Shown: one piece after another, positions 1 through 6,377 of the stretch
Layout: every line of letters starts with the position of its first letter
How positions within the stretch are numbered: position 1 is the stretch's first letter
Source: Oscillospiraceae bacterium
Lineage (GTDB): Bacteria; Bacillota; Clostridia; Oscillospirales; Ruminococcaceae
Direction: 5' to 3'
Length of the DNA: 8,616 nucleotides
Assembly: GCA_019413245.1 (NCBI GenBank)
Contig: DXNX01000101.1
Coordinates: 1 to 8,616, forward strand
The notes under the pieces: generated by a model
Told to the model about the DNA's origin: nothing
The model's database searches: none
The model's input: only the letters and a program-made list of their open reading frames with translations
Translations under genes and position numbers: made by a program

Positions 1-42
1 CACATAGGCCTGATAGATTTCCGGGCTCAGTTCTTCTTTCAT
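1..42 (-). CDS. Unrecognised protein, N-terminal fragment (runs off left edge)
   Basis: Only the first 14 codons are inside the window, reading MKEELSPEIYQAYV on the minus strand. The ATG is at 42-40. A strong Shine-Dalgarno GGAGG at 53-49 sits 6 bases upstream, and a near-consensus promoter lies above that, so a real gene start is well supported. The peptide is too short to assign a family. It has no signal peptide or membrane segment in the visible part. The gene is divergent from rarA. Confidence 0.7.
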   Translation of the reverse strand, partial: MKEELSPEIYQAYV

Positions 43-77
43 ATTCTTCCTCCACCGCTGTGATTGTTTTTGGCGCC

Positions 78-106
78 ATTATACTACACCTACCGGCAAA
101 AATCAA
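78..106 (-). promoter_or_regulatory. Sigma-A-type promoter for the left-edge minus-strand gene
   Basis: Read on the minus strand, there is TTGATT (106-101), a 17-base spacer and a perfect TATAAT (83-78). The expected start of transcription is near 71, giving a leader of about 30 bases before the ATG at 42. The promoter stands back-to-back with the rarA promoter, with the two -35 boxes 9 bases apart. Confidence 0.65.
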
Positions 107-115
107 AACGCCCCT

Positions 116-143
116 TTGCCTTAACAGCAAAAGGTTGTATAAT
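116..143 (+). promoter_or_regulatory. Sigma-A-type promoter for rarA
   Basis: TTGCCT (116-121), a 16-base spacer and a perfect TATAAT (138-143) precede rarA. Transcription would start near 150, leaving a leader of about 34 bases before the ATG at 184. The -35 box is a partial match and the -10 box is exact. Confidence 0.65.
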
Positions 144-183
144 AAAGAAAAGATCGACTTTATTGCTTTCGGGAGGGACAGCC

Positions 184-1506
184 ATGCAGCAGACCACCCT
201 GTTTGAACAAAACACACCGCAGCCTCTGGCAGCCCGGCTTCGGCCGCGCACTTTGGATGAATATGTTGGCCAGACCCATCTGCTTGGTCCGGACAAGGTC
301 CTGCGCCGTCTGATTGAAAGTGACCAGATCTCCTCTATGATCTTCTGGGGCCCGCCGGGGGTCGGAAAAACCACCCTGGCCCGCATCATTGCCAACCGGA
401 CAAGGGCGGCTTTTATTGATTTTTCCGCCGTCACCAGCGGCATTAAGGAAATCCGCACCGTCATGCAGCAGGCCGAGGAAAACCGCCGGTTCGGTGAAAA
501 GACCATCCTGTTTGTGGATGAGATTCATCGCTTCAACAAGGCCCAGCAGGACGCCTTCCTTCCCTTCGTTGAAAAGGGCAGCATCATTCTGATCGGTGCC
601 ACCACCGAGAATCCGTCTTTTGAGATCAACGGCGCTCTGCTTTCCCGATGCAAGGTCTTTGTACTGCAAGCGCTCAAGACAGAGGATCTCGTGACGCTTC
701 TTCAGCGCGCTCTGCAGGATGAGCGGGGATTCGGCAACCAGACAATCCATATTGCACCGGAATATCTGGAAGCCCTGGCCGTCTTTGCCAATGGAGATGC
801 CCGCACCGCCCTCTCCACCCTGGAAATGGTCGTACTCAACGGTGAAGTGGGCACAGATGGCAGTATCACCGTCAGCAAGGAAACGCTGGAACAATGTACC
901 GAAAAGAAGTCCCTTCTTTATGATAAGCACGGTGAGGAGCATTACAACCTGATCTCTGCCCTGCACAAATCCATGCGCAATTCCGATCCGGACGCCGCCG
1001 TCTACTGGCTGGCCCGCATGCTGGAAGCCGGTGAGGACCCTCTGTATGTGGCACGGCGGGTCATCCGCTTTGCCAGCGAGGATATCGGCCTTGCGGACCC
1101 GCGGGCTATGGAACAAGCAGTGGCCGCTTACCAGGCCTGCCATTTTCTCGGCATGCCGGAATGTACGGTCCATCTGACTCAGGCTGTCATTTACATGTCC
1201 ATGGCCCCAAAATCCAACGCCATGTACAAGGCCTACGAGCACGCCAAATCCGATGCCGTCAAGCAGCTGGCCGAACCGGTCCCGCTCATTATCCGCAACG
1301 CCCCCACCAAACTGATGAAGGATCTTTCTTATGGCAAAGGATACCGCTATGCCCACAACGAACCGGATAAACTGTCTGCCATGCAGTGCCTGCCGGACAG
1401 TCTGACAGGCCGGGAATACTACGAGCCCACCGAGGAAGGTCTGGAAGGCCGCTATAAAACCCGTCTGGAACAGATCAAGGCCTGGAAAAAAGCACATATG
1501 GAATAA
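184..1506 (+). CDS. rarA: Replication-associated recombination protein A (RarA/MgsA), AAA+ ATPase
   Basis: This 440-residue protein has the usual length for RarA, a homotetrameric cytoplasmic AAA+ ATPase related to clamp loaders. The family acts on DNA ends and gaps at stalled replication forks. Visible motifs are Walker A GPPGVGKT (56-63), Walker B FVDEIH (110-115), sensor 1 GATTENP (138-144), a likely arginine finger in LLSR (152-155) and sensor 2 GDAR (204-207). The C-terminal part, about 280 onward, has the helical region with SMRNSDPDAAVYWLARML typical of the family's oligomerisation domain. The ATG at 184 is chosen because GGGAGGG (171-177) lies 6 bases upstream, downstream of the promoter. 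The open frame extends back to 64, but that part overlaps the promoter. Residues 3-7, QTTLF, fit the QxxLF pattern of sliding-clamp-binding peptides. The gene appears to be monocistronic and ends at a shared terminator. Confidence 0.96.
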   Translation: MQQTTLFEQNTPQPLAARLRPRTLDEYVGQTHLLGPDKVLRRLIESDQISSMIFWGPPGVGKTTLARIIANRTRAAFIDFSAVTSGIKEIRTVMQQAEENRRFGEKTILFVDEIHRFNKAQQDAFLPFVEKGSIILIGATTENPSFEINGALLSRCKVFVLQALKTEDLVTLLQRALQDERGFGNQTIHIAPEYLEALAVFANGDARTALSTLEMVVLNGEVGTDGSITVSKETLEQCTEKKSLLYDKHGEEHYNLISALHKSMRNSDPDAAVYWLARMLEAGEDPLYVARRVIRFASEDIGLADPRAMEQAVAAYQACHFLGMPECTVHLTQAVIYMSMAPKSNAMYKAYEHAKSDAVKQLAEPVPLIIRNAPTKLMKDLSYGKGYRYAHNEPDKLSAMQCLPDSLTGREYYEPTEEGLEGRYKTRLEQIKAWKKAHME

Positions 1507-1533
1507 GCCCCTGTTTTTTCAAAAAAAGAGAAA

Positions 1534-1581
1534 AAGGCCCCCGCACAGTTGCTTTTCAGTCAGCACCGTGCGGGGGTCCTT
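1534..1581. terminator. Bidirectional rho-independent terminator between rarA and the ABC operon
   Basis: The arm GGCCCCCGCAC (1536-1546) pairs with GTGCGGGGGTCC (1568-1579), with one bulged T. A smaller inner stem (1550-1553 with 1562-1565) lies within the loop. On the minus strand the hairpin is followed by CCTTTTTCTCTTTTTTTG, a strong U-tract, so it ends the four-gene operon whose last stop codon is at 1601. On the plus strand the tail is CCTTCTATTTG, weaker but usable for rarA. Confidence 0.88.
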
Positions 1582-1600
1582 CTATTTGTGCTTGTTTTTG

Positions 1601-2686
1601 TCAGGCTACGGAATCAGCGTAATCATCCTCGCCGCCCACGGGGTTCTCGGCAATGATATCAGAGCTGTCACTGTCAGAGTCCGCCGTTTCCTCCGTAGCG
1701 GCTTTCAGCGTTTCCTTGGTGTAGGCAAAGGCAGACAGATGATCAGCATTCACTTCATACACCACCCCAGCTGTATGGCTGGAACGCATATAACAGACAT
1801 CACTGTTTTCAGAGGAAACGTTGCCGAAGCTGCAGGTGATGGTGGTACCGTCGCTGCCCGTCACCGTCACCACGGCCTGCGGTTCATTCAGGCCATATAC
1901 ACTGTCATCCGCCGGATGGGTAATCGTCATTTCAGTGGTCATATCACAGATGGTAGCAGCCATCTTTTCGACCACGTCCTGGTCAACCGCATAGTCCGGA
2001 TCGTCTGCCAGGGTCCAGGTATCATCCTGCTTGGTGAAGTTCAACGTCTCACCGGAGGTTTCCAGTGTCATCGAGGTCACATCATCGGATTCCATCGATG
2101 TGATGTCCTGCTCCTGATACAAATCTTCCGGTGTCTTGACCAGATCTGTCAGGTTAGTGGAATCAATGGTATAAATGTGATCGTTCCAGCTGACCTTGGC
2201 GTAATATGCCTGGGTGATAGAGTTTTCCGCGCCGATGGTCACGGTGTACACGCCGGACGCCGTTTCCCCGGTCGCTGTTTCAGCGGAAACGGTCTCAGCC
2301 GAAGCGATATCCGCACCATCCGTTCCCAGTGTAAAGACCATCGTGGGGGTATCCAGGCCCATCTCCTCGGTCTCGGTTCCCGCCCCGAGATCACGGGCTG
2401 CTTCCAGTCCGGCAAAGTCTTCAACCAGAGACGCAACTGTATCCTGATTCAGCGGCAGCGTAGGATCTTCATCCATATACCAGGTATCATCATCGTCCTG
2501 CAGCAGGGTCACATCCGTCTCATCATTGCGATATGCCAAAGCTGTGACGGAAGAAGCATCAAAATCAAACAGCGCCACACTGTCATCCTCTTCCTCGTCC
2601 ATCCCGCTCAGGACAGCCAGCATCACGCCCAGCACAACCACAACGACGACCAAAACAATCAGCGGCAGATATTTCTTTGTTTTCAT
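1601..2686 (-). CDS. DUF4340 domain protein, membrane-anchored partner of a Gld-type ABC system
   Basis: This 361-residue protein has a short basic N terminus (MKTKKY), one very hydrophobic signal-anchor segment (about 7-27) and then an acidic extracytoplasmic region. There is no lipobox cysteine. The body matches the DUF4340 pattern and is visibly duplicated. DDTWYMDEDP (65-75) followed by LNQD recurs as DDTWTLADDP (221-230) followed by VDQD, with GLDTP (110-114) answered by GLNEP (265-269). The two copies span roughly 39-190 and 197-328. A low-complexity SAET/TGET stretch (129-145) interrupts the first copy, and the C-terminal 33 residues are rich in Ser, Asp and Glu. DUF4340 proteins commonly accompany GldG-like proteins, but their biochemical role is unknown. 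The ATG at 2686 is preferred over an in-frame TTG at 2692, which would sit only 3 bases from the ribosome site. It is the last gene of its operon. Confidence 0.9.
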   Translation of the reverse strand: MKTKKYLPLIVLVVVVVVLGVMLAVLSGMDEEEDDSVALFDFDASSVTALAYRNDETDVTLLQDDDDTWYMDEDPTLPLNQDTVASLVEDFAGLEAARDLGAGTETEEMGLDTPTMVFTLGTDGADIASAETVSAETATGETASGVYTVTIGAENSITQAYYAKVSWNDHIYTIDSTNLTDLVKTPEDLYQEQDITSMESDDVTSMTLETSGETLNFTKQDDTWTLADDPDYAVDQDVVEKMAATICDMTTEMTITHPADDSVYGLNEPQAVVTVTGSDGTTITCSFGNVSSENSDVCYMRSSHTAGVVYEVNADHLSAFAYTKETLKAATEETADSDSDSSDIIAENPVGGEDDYADSVA

Positions 2687-2701
2687 GGGCAATTACCTCA
2701 A
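2687..2701 (-). promoter_or_regulatory. Ribosome binding site that decides the DUF4340 start
   Basis: GAGG (2699-2696) lies 9 bases upstream of the ATG at 2686-2684. The in-frame TTG at 2692-2690, two codons earlier, would have a spacer of only 3 bases, so ATG is the better start. Confidence 0.7.
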
Positions 2702-4198
2702 TTAACGGCGACGGCGCACAACGCTGATAAAGATACCCGCCACCAGGAAGACCAGCGGAACAAGGAAGACAAACAGAACACCCAACGGTGCCACCACCCC
2801 ACTGGGGATGGTCAGTGTCTCGGCGCTCATGCTCTTGGCGTCAATGACCACGTTGTTTTCTTCTCCGTTCATCCAGTTGACGATGCTGCCCAGGAACTGA
2901 GCATTGCCGCCGGACACAGCCGCGTTGATCTCATCCAGGAAAATATTGCCGCAGTTGATCCAGACAAGCTGTGCACCGGTGGATTCATCCTCCGCTGCCA
3001 CAGCCAGATCAAAACTGCCGGTGGGATCGTTATCACCTTTCTGAAGGACTGTGGCGGTCTCATAATCCAGCATGGAATATGCATTGACCGACGTGGACAG
3101 CAGCGCTGTATGGGTCAGACCGGAGGCGCTTTCAGCCGTTTCCTCCGTCTGGGACGCATCCGTATCATCAAGGGTGATGATGCCCTGAGCGGAAGGTGCA
3201 AAGACAAACATACCATCTGCCATACCGGAAGTGATGTCGTTGGACTTGATGCTGGGCAGCAGATATGTTCCGGCATACCGGTACGCGTAATAGTTGGCAT
3301 CCGTTTCAACCAGCAGGCCTGCCTGCCGTTCCATACCGTACTCCGCCAGAACTGCATCCAGATTGGGCGTATCATACAAAAGGCTGGTCGCTACAATGAC
3401 CTTGCCGCCGTCAGACAGATACCCGCGCAGCGCATCGGCATCCAGGTCGCTGAGGTCCGCCTGGGGCACATTGATGATCAAAGCTGCCGCATCAGACGGG
3501 ATCTCTCCCGTATTCAGATTCAGATCCGTGACCGTCACGCCGGCATTGGCCAGGGTATCGGTGAAATCGCTGCCCAGAGAGCTTTCGCCATGTCCGGTCA
3601 GGGCATACATGGTATAGGTGTTTTCCCGGGTGACCTGGGCGATGGCCGTGGTCAGAGCATTCTCGGCATCGAAGTTCATGGTGTAGGAGTAGTTGCTGGA
3701 ATAGCTGTAATCATACATGTCGCTGTAATCAACAACCGTATGGTTATCGCCGCACACAATGATCACGCTGTTGGTGCTGGCATCTCCGGCATCATACTGA
3801 TCCGCAAAGGTGGGGTACAGTGCCGGGTCGCGCTGCTGCCAGGTGAAGTGGGAACTTTCCCCGGCATAGCGGTCCAGAATCCGGCTGATGTTGGTATCCT
3901 CATTGCCGGTTTCGGCCAGGAAATAGGCAGTCACGTCCTTGTCCAGGGACTTCATCATGCTGACAGTTGTTTCACTCAGAGTAAACATCTGTCCGGTGGA
4001 GATATCAAATTCTGTGTACTTGGTGGGCACCGCATTGATGACCAGATTCACAAGAATCACGACCACCAGAACAATAACTGCCAGAGCACTGGCATAGGCA
4101 CCGGAGTGCAGCATACGGCGGCGGCTGGCACGCTGTGCCTCCGTGGGCTGTGCAGCCGGCGTATGACCGGAGGGCTTTTTGCCAAACTTGAAATTCAT
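2702..4198 (-). CDS. GldG-like ABC transporter auxiliary (extracytoplasmic) protein
   Basis: This 498-residue protein has a cytoplasmic basic N terminus, one membrane segment (about 36-57), a large extracytoplasmic domain (about 60-465) and a second membrane segment (about 471-493) ending in RRRR. This is the topology of GldG-family proteins, whose soluble part is the ABC_transp_aux (IFT52/GldG-like) domain. Recognisable family elements are FDISTGQMFTLSETT (64-78), a segment FDAENALTTAIAQV (176-189) and LTGHGES (200-206), with a following Rossmann-like region containing GYLSDGGKVIVAT (259-271). Oddities are six tyrosines between 158 and 172 and an acidic Ser/Thr/Glu stretch (344-359) that looks like a loop insertion. 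It follows the permease gene after 18 bases and precedes the DUF4340 gene by 15. In gliding Bacteroidetes GldG works with GldF and GldA. Here the substrate is unknown. The ATG at 4198 is chosen over a TTG at 4204 by ribosome-site spacing. Confidence 0.9.
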   Translation of the reverse strand: MNFKFGKKPSGHTPAAQPTEAQRASRRRMLHSGAYASALAVIVLVVVILVNLVINAVPTKYTEFDISTGQMFTLSETTVSMMKSLDKDVTAYFLAETGNEDTNISRILDRYAGESSHFTWQQRDPALYPTFADQYDAGDASTNSVIIVCGDNHTVVDYSDMYDYSYSSNYSYTMNFDAENALTTAIAQVTRENTYTMYALTGHGESSLGSDFTDTLANAGVTVTDLNLNTGEIPSDAAALIINVPQADLSDLDADALRGYLSDGGKVIVATSLLYDTPNLDAVLAEYGMERQAGLLVETDANYYAYRYAGTYLLPSIKSNDITSGMADGMFVFAPSAQGIITLDDTDASQTEETAESASGLTHTALLSTSVNAYSMLDYETATVLQKGDNDPTGSFDLAVAAEDESTGAQLVWINCGNIFLDEINAAVSGGNAQFLGSIVNWMNGEENNVVIDAKSMSAETLTIPSGVVAPLGVLFVFLVPLVFLVAGIFISVVRRRR

Positions 4199-4215
4199 GT
4201 TCAATACCCTCCTTT
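4199..4215 (-). promoter_or_regulatory. Ribosome binding site that decides the GldG-like start
   Basis: AAAGGAGGG (4215-4207) is a near-perfect Shine-Dalgarno site 8 bases before the ATG at 4198-4196. The upstream in-frame TTG (4204-4202) would be 2 bases from it, so it is unlikely to be used. Confidence 0.78.
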
Positions 4216-4216
4216 C

Positions 4217-5080
4217 TCAGTTCCAACGGCGCCGTTCCAGCGCCTGGCCGGTCAGGAACAGGAACAGGCCGATGACCGACAGATAATAGACAATGGTCGA
4301 AATGCTGAACATGCCGCCCACAAATGTTTCAAAGGGAGTAAACAGTGCCAGGGCATCCAGCACATGGTTGAAAGCACTCAGCAGCCACGCCGGGCGAAGC
4401 TGGAAAAGCAGGATCAGGACCACGGCCCCGCCGCAGAATACTCCGCTGCCAATGGTCACGCTCTTGCAGACAAGTCCTATCAGAACCGCCACCACAGCCA
4501 ACACAATGCAGAACACAATGAAAGCCAGTGTATTGCCGGAAGTAAAGAGCGACTGGACGCTCTCCATCAGGTAGGCCACCAGCAGTACCCCGAAGGTGGC
4601 AAGGTAAGCGATAATCTGATTTTCGGTCAGGACCGAGATAAACGTACCGACTGCAATGCAGGAGGCCCCCAGCAGGAAATACGCAAGCAGCGTCGCGTAA
4701 GCGCTGGTCAGCGACACCGTACCGAAGGCTTTCAGAATCAGCGGCATGATGCAGGCCACCACCATGGGCACTGCAAAAACAACCAGCTGCGCCAGGAACT
4801 TGCCCAGAACGATTTGCGGAATCGTCACGGGACTGGTCAGCAGCAGCTGATCGGTCTTGTTCCGGCGTTCATCTGCAAAGCTGCGCATGGACAGCGCCGG
4901 CAGGACAAACAACATCACCAGAGTGGTGGAATACAGAACGATGGAAAAATCCGATGTACCATAAACCAGGCAGTTGGCGCTGTAATACAAACCGATAAAG
5001 GCCAGGATAACGGCAATGACCACATACCCGATCATGCTGGTGAAATAGCTTCTGGTCTCACGCTTGAAGATAGCCAGCAT
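4217..5080 (-). CDS. ABC-2 type permease, GldF-like
   Basis: This 287-residue integral membrane protein begins with the MLAIFKRETRSYF type N terminus of ABC-2 permeases. It has about six to eight hydrophobic segments, near 16-38, 50-66, 95-118, 127-150, 156-172, 185-205, 211-227 and 261-279. Between the second and third lies a cytoplasmic loop, DERRNKTDQLLLTSPV (70-85). This matches the conserved coupling-loop pattern (E-x-x-x-x-T-x-x-L-L-x-x-P) of GldF/NosY-like permeases. The ATPase gene ends 3 bases upstream, and the permease ribosome site GGAGGAG (5096-5090) is encoded inside the last codons of that gene, so translation of the two is probably coupled. As the transmembrane part of the complex it should pair with the ATPase and the GldG-like protein. 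Assignment to GldF rather than another ABC-2 permease rests mainly on the neighbours. Confidence 0.93.
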   Translation of the reverse strand: MLAIFKRETRSYFTSMIGYVVIAVILAFIGLYYSANCLVYGTSDFSIVLYSTTLVMLFVLPALSMRSFADERRNKTDQLLLTSPVTIPQIVLGKFLAQLVVFAVPMVVACIMPLILKAFGTVSLTSAYATLLAYFLLGASCIAVGTFISVLTENQIIAYLATFGVLLVAYLMESVQSLFTSGNTLAFIVFCIVLAVVAVLIGLVCKSVTIGSGVFCGGAVVLILLFQLRPAWLLSAFNHVLDALALFTPFETFVGGMFSISTIVYYLSVIGLFLFLTGQALERRRWN

Positions 5081-5083
5081 CTC

Positions 5084-6166
5084 TCAGTTCTCCTCCTTCT
5101 CATCCGGCGCCTTGTTTTCTTCCGCCGGGGATTCCGCTGCCGGTTCCGCGCCAGATTGTTCCGTTTCTTCCGGCAGCGATGCAGGCTGTGCGTCACCTTC
5201 CGGTGCCTTGATTTCAGCTTCTTCTGCCGTGTGGTCGTTTTCGGTCAGCTGCAGGAAGACATCTTCCAGGCTCAGGTTCTGGCTGCTCAGGCTCAGAACC
5301 GGACAGCCGGCTGCTGCCAGAGCCGCAGACAGCGCTGCGCGCAGATCGTTTCCGTCGGTGCTGGCAGCCGTAAAGCTGACCTCATCGCCCTTTTCAGCGG
5401 TCACACGCAGATCGGTCAGGCCGGGCACACTTCCGGCGGCTTTCAGAACAGCTTCCCTGCTGCCCTGTGCCGTGGCGGAGATCACGCCCTTGGCCGCCAG
5501 GCGAGCAGCCAGTTCTTCCGGGGTGCCCTGGGCAGCCAGCTTGCCGCCGGAAATAATGAGAACACGGTCACAGACAGTCTGAACCTCGCTCAGAATATGG
5601 CTGGAAAGGATCACCGTATGGGTCTTGCCCAGATCATGGATCAGCGAGCGGATTTCGATCATCTGGGCCGGGTCAAGGCCGACGGTAGGTTCATCCAGAA
5701 TGATGATATCCGGGTTGCCCAACAACGCCGCTGCCACACCGACACGCTGACGATAGCCCTTGGAAAGATTGCGGATCAGCCGGGTCTGCATTTCCTGCAG
5801 GCCCGCCCGTTCGGACGCCTTGGCCACATCGGCAGCGCGGTCGGCCTTCTTTTTCACACCCTTGAGTTCCGCCACAAAATCCAGATACTCCCGGACGGTC
5901 ATATCGGTATACAGCGGCGGCAGTTCCGGCAGATAACCGATGCAGGCCTTGGCAGCCTGGGGTTCCTCCTGTATATCATGCCCATTGATGGTAACGGTGC
6001 CGCTGGTGGGCGAAAGATACCCGGTGATAACGTTCATCGTGGTGGATTTGCCCGCGCCGTTCGGGCCAAGCAGGCCATAAATGCAGCCGTCGTCCACCGT
6101 GAAGCTGATGTCATCAACCGCCACATGCGAACCGTAGCGCTTGGTCAGATGGCTGACTTCGATCAA
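5084..6166 (-). CDS. ABC transporter ATP-binding protein, GldA-like, with acidic C-terminal tail
   Basis: This 360-residue ATPase energises the ABC-2 system encoded downstream. From the chosen start it reads MIEVSHLTKRYG, the usual family opening. Motifs are Walker A GPNGAGKST (34-42), Q-loop region IGYLPELPPLY (76-86) with Glu in the Q position, signature LSKGYRQRV (134-142), Walker B IIILDEP (154-160) and switch histidine SSH (188-190). Residues about 205-309 form the accessory domain of the drug-exporter/GldA branch. The last 51 residues (310-360) are an Ala/Glu/Pro/Ser-rich acidic extension not typical of the family. A TTG at 6166 is taken as start because GGGGAG lies 8 bases before it. 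The longer GTG start at 6175 would overlap that site. This is the first gene of the operon, with its own promoter. Confidence 0.94.
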   Translation of the reverse strand: MIEVSHLTKRYGSHVAVDDISFTVDDGCIYGLLGPNGAGKSTTMNVITGYLSPTSGTVTINGHDIQEEPQAAKACIGYLPELPPLYTDMTVREYLDFVAELKGVKKKADRAADVAKASERAGLQEMQTRLIRNLSKGYRQRVGVAAALLGNPDIIILDEPTVGLDPAQMIEIRSLIHDLGKTHTVILSSHILSEVQTVCDRVLIISGGKLAAQGTPEELAARLAAKGVISATAQGSREAVLKAAGSVPGLTDLRVTAEKGDEVSFTAASTDGNDLRAALSAALAAAGCPVLSLSSQNLSLEDVFLQLTENDHTAEEAEIKAPEGDAQPASLPEETEQSGAEPAAESPAEENKAPDEKEEN

Positions 6167-6181
6167 GATGCACACTCCCCT
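6167..6181 (-). promoter_or_regulatory. Ribosome binding site that decides a TTG start for the ABC ATPase
   Basis: AGGGGAG (6181-6175) lies 8 bases upstream of TTG at 6166-6164. The only longer in-frame option, GTG at 6175-6173, overlaps the site itself. The TTG reading also gives the family-typical opening MIEV. Confidence 0.75.
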
Positions 6182-6226
6182 TTGTATTGATTCAGGCGTT
6201 GCCGCCCGTCTGGATGTCCGTTTGTG

Positions 6227-6254
6227 ATTATAGGCCCTTTTTGTGAAAATTGTG
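6227..6254 (-). promoter_or_regulatory. Probable promoter of the four-gene ABC operon
   Basis: A perfect TATAAT lies on the minus strand at 6232-6227. The -35 region is poor: CACAAT at 6254-6249 with a 16-base spacer is the best I see. Transcription would begin near 6219 and give a leader of about 50 bases. The leader holds a small GGCG-GCAA-CGCC hairpin (6206-6195) with a GNRA-type loop. Its location after the coaBC terminator supports a separate promoter for this operon. The weak -35 suggests either low expression or an activator. Confidence 0.5.
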
Positions 6255-6300
6255 GGATAGAGTTTTGAATATCTGTGAAAATACCTTTAAACTTCCCCCT

Positions 6301-6343
6301 GCAAAACAAAACGAGCGGGAATCGCCTTTTTGGCAGTTCCCGC
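6301..6343 (-). terminator. Rho-independent terminator downstream of coaBC
   Basis: GCGGGAA (6315-6321) pairs with TTCCCGC (6337-6343), then after a wobble and a mismatch GCC (6324-6326) pairs with GGC (6332-6334) around a 5-base loop. On the minus strand it is followed by TCGTTTTGTTTTGC, a U-rich tail. It lies 35 bases past the coaBC stop and separates coaBC transcription from the ABC operon. Confidence 0.82.
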
Positions 6344-6377
6344 CCGGTGGACAGTTGTATTTTTATGCAGAGCGATC

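Noticed and set aside
64..183. A 40-codon N-terminal extension of rarA
   Set aside because: It covers both divergent promoters, does not resemble RarA, and a strong ribosome site sits just before the ATG at 184.
160..1497. A 445-codon minus-strand open frame opposite rarA
   Set aside because: It is codon-aligned antisense of rarA, with no family motifs. It exists because rarA lacks TTA, CTA and TCA codons.
1511..1530. T-run followed by A-run after rarA as a separate terminator
   Set aside because: It would form only an A-T stem. It is better read as the U-tract of the hairpin at 1536-1579 for the minus-strand operon.
6167..6175. GTG start for the ABC ATPase three codons upstream
   Set aside because: The GTG overlaps the Shine-Dalgarno site. 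The TTG at 6166 has correct spacing and gives the family-typical opening.
1568..6190. A 1540-codon open frame on the plus strand spanning the whole ABC operon
   Set aside because: It is the codon-by-codon reverse complement of four well-supported genes, is rich in His, Gln, Gly and Arg with no recognisable domain, has no convincing ribosome site, and starts inside a terminator arm. Codon bias explains it.
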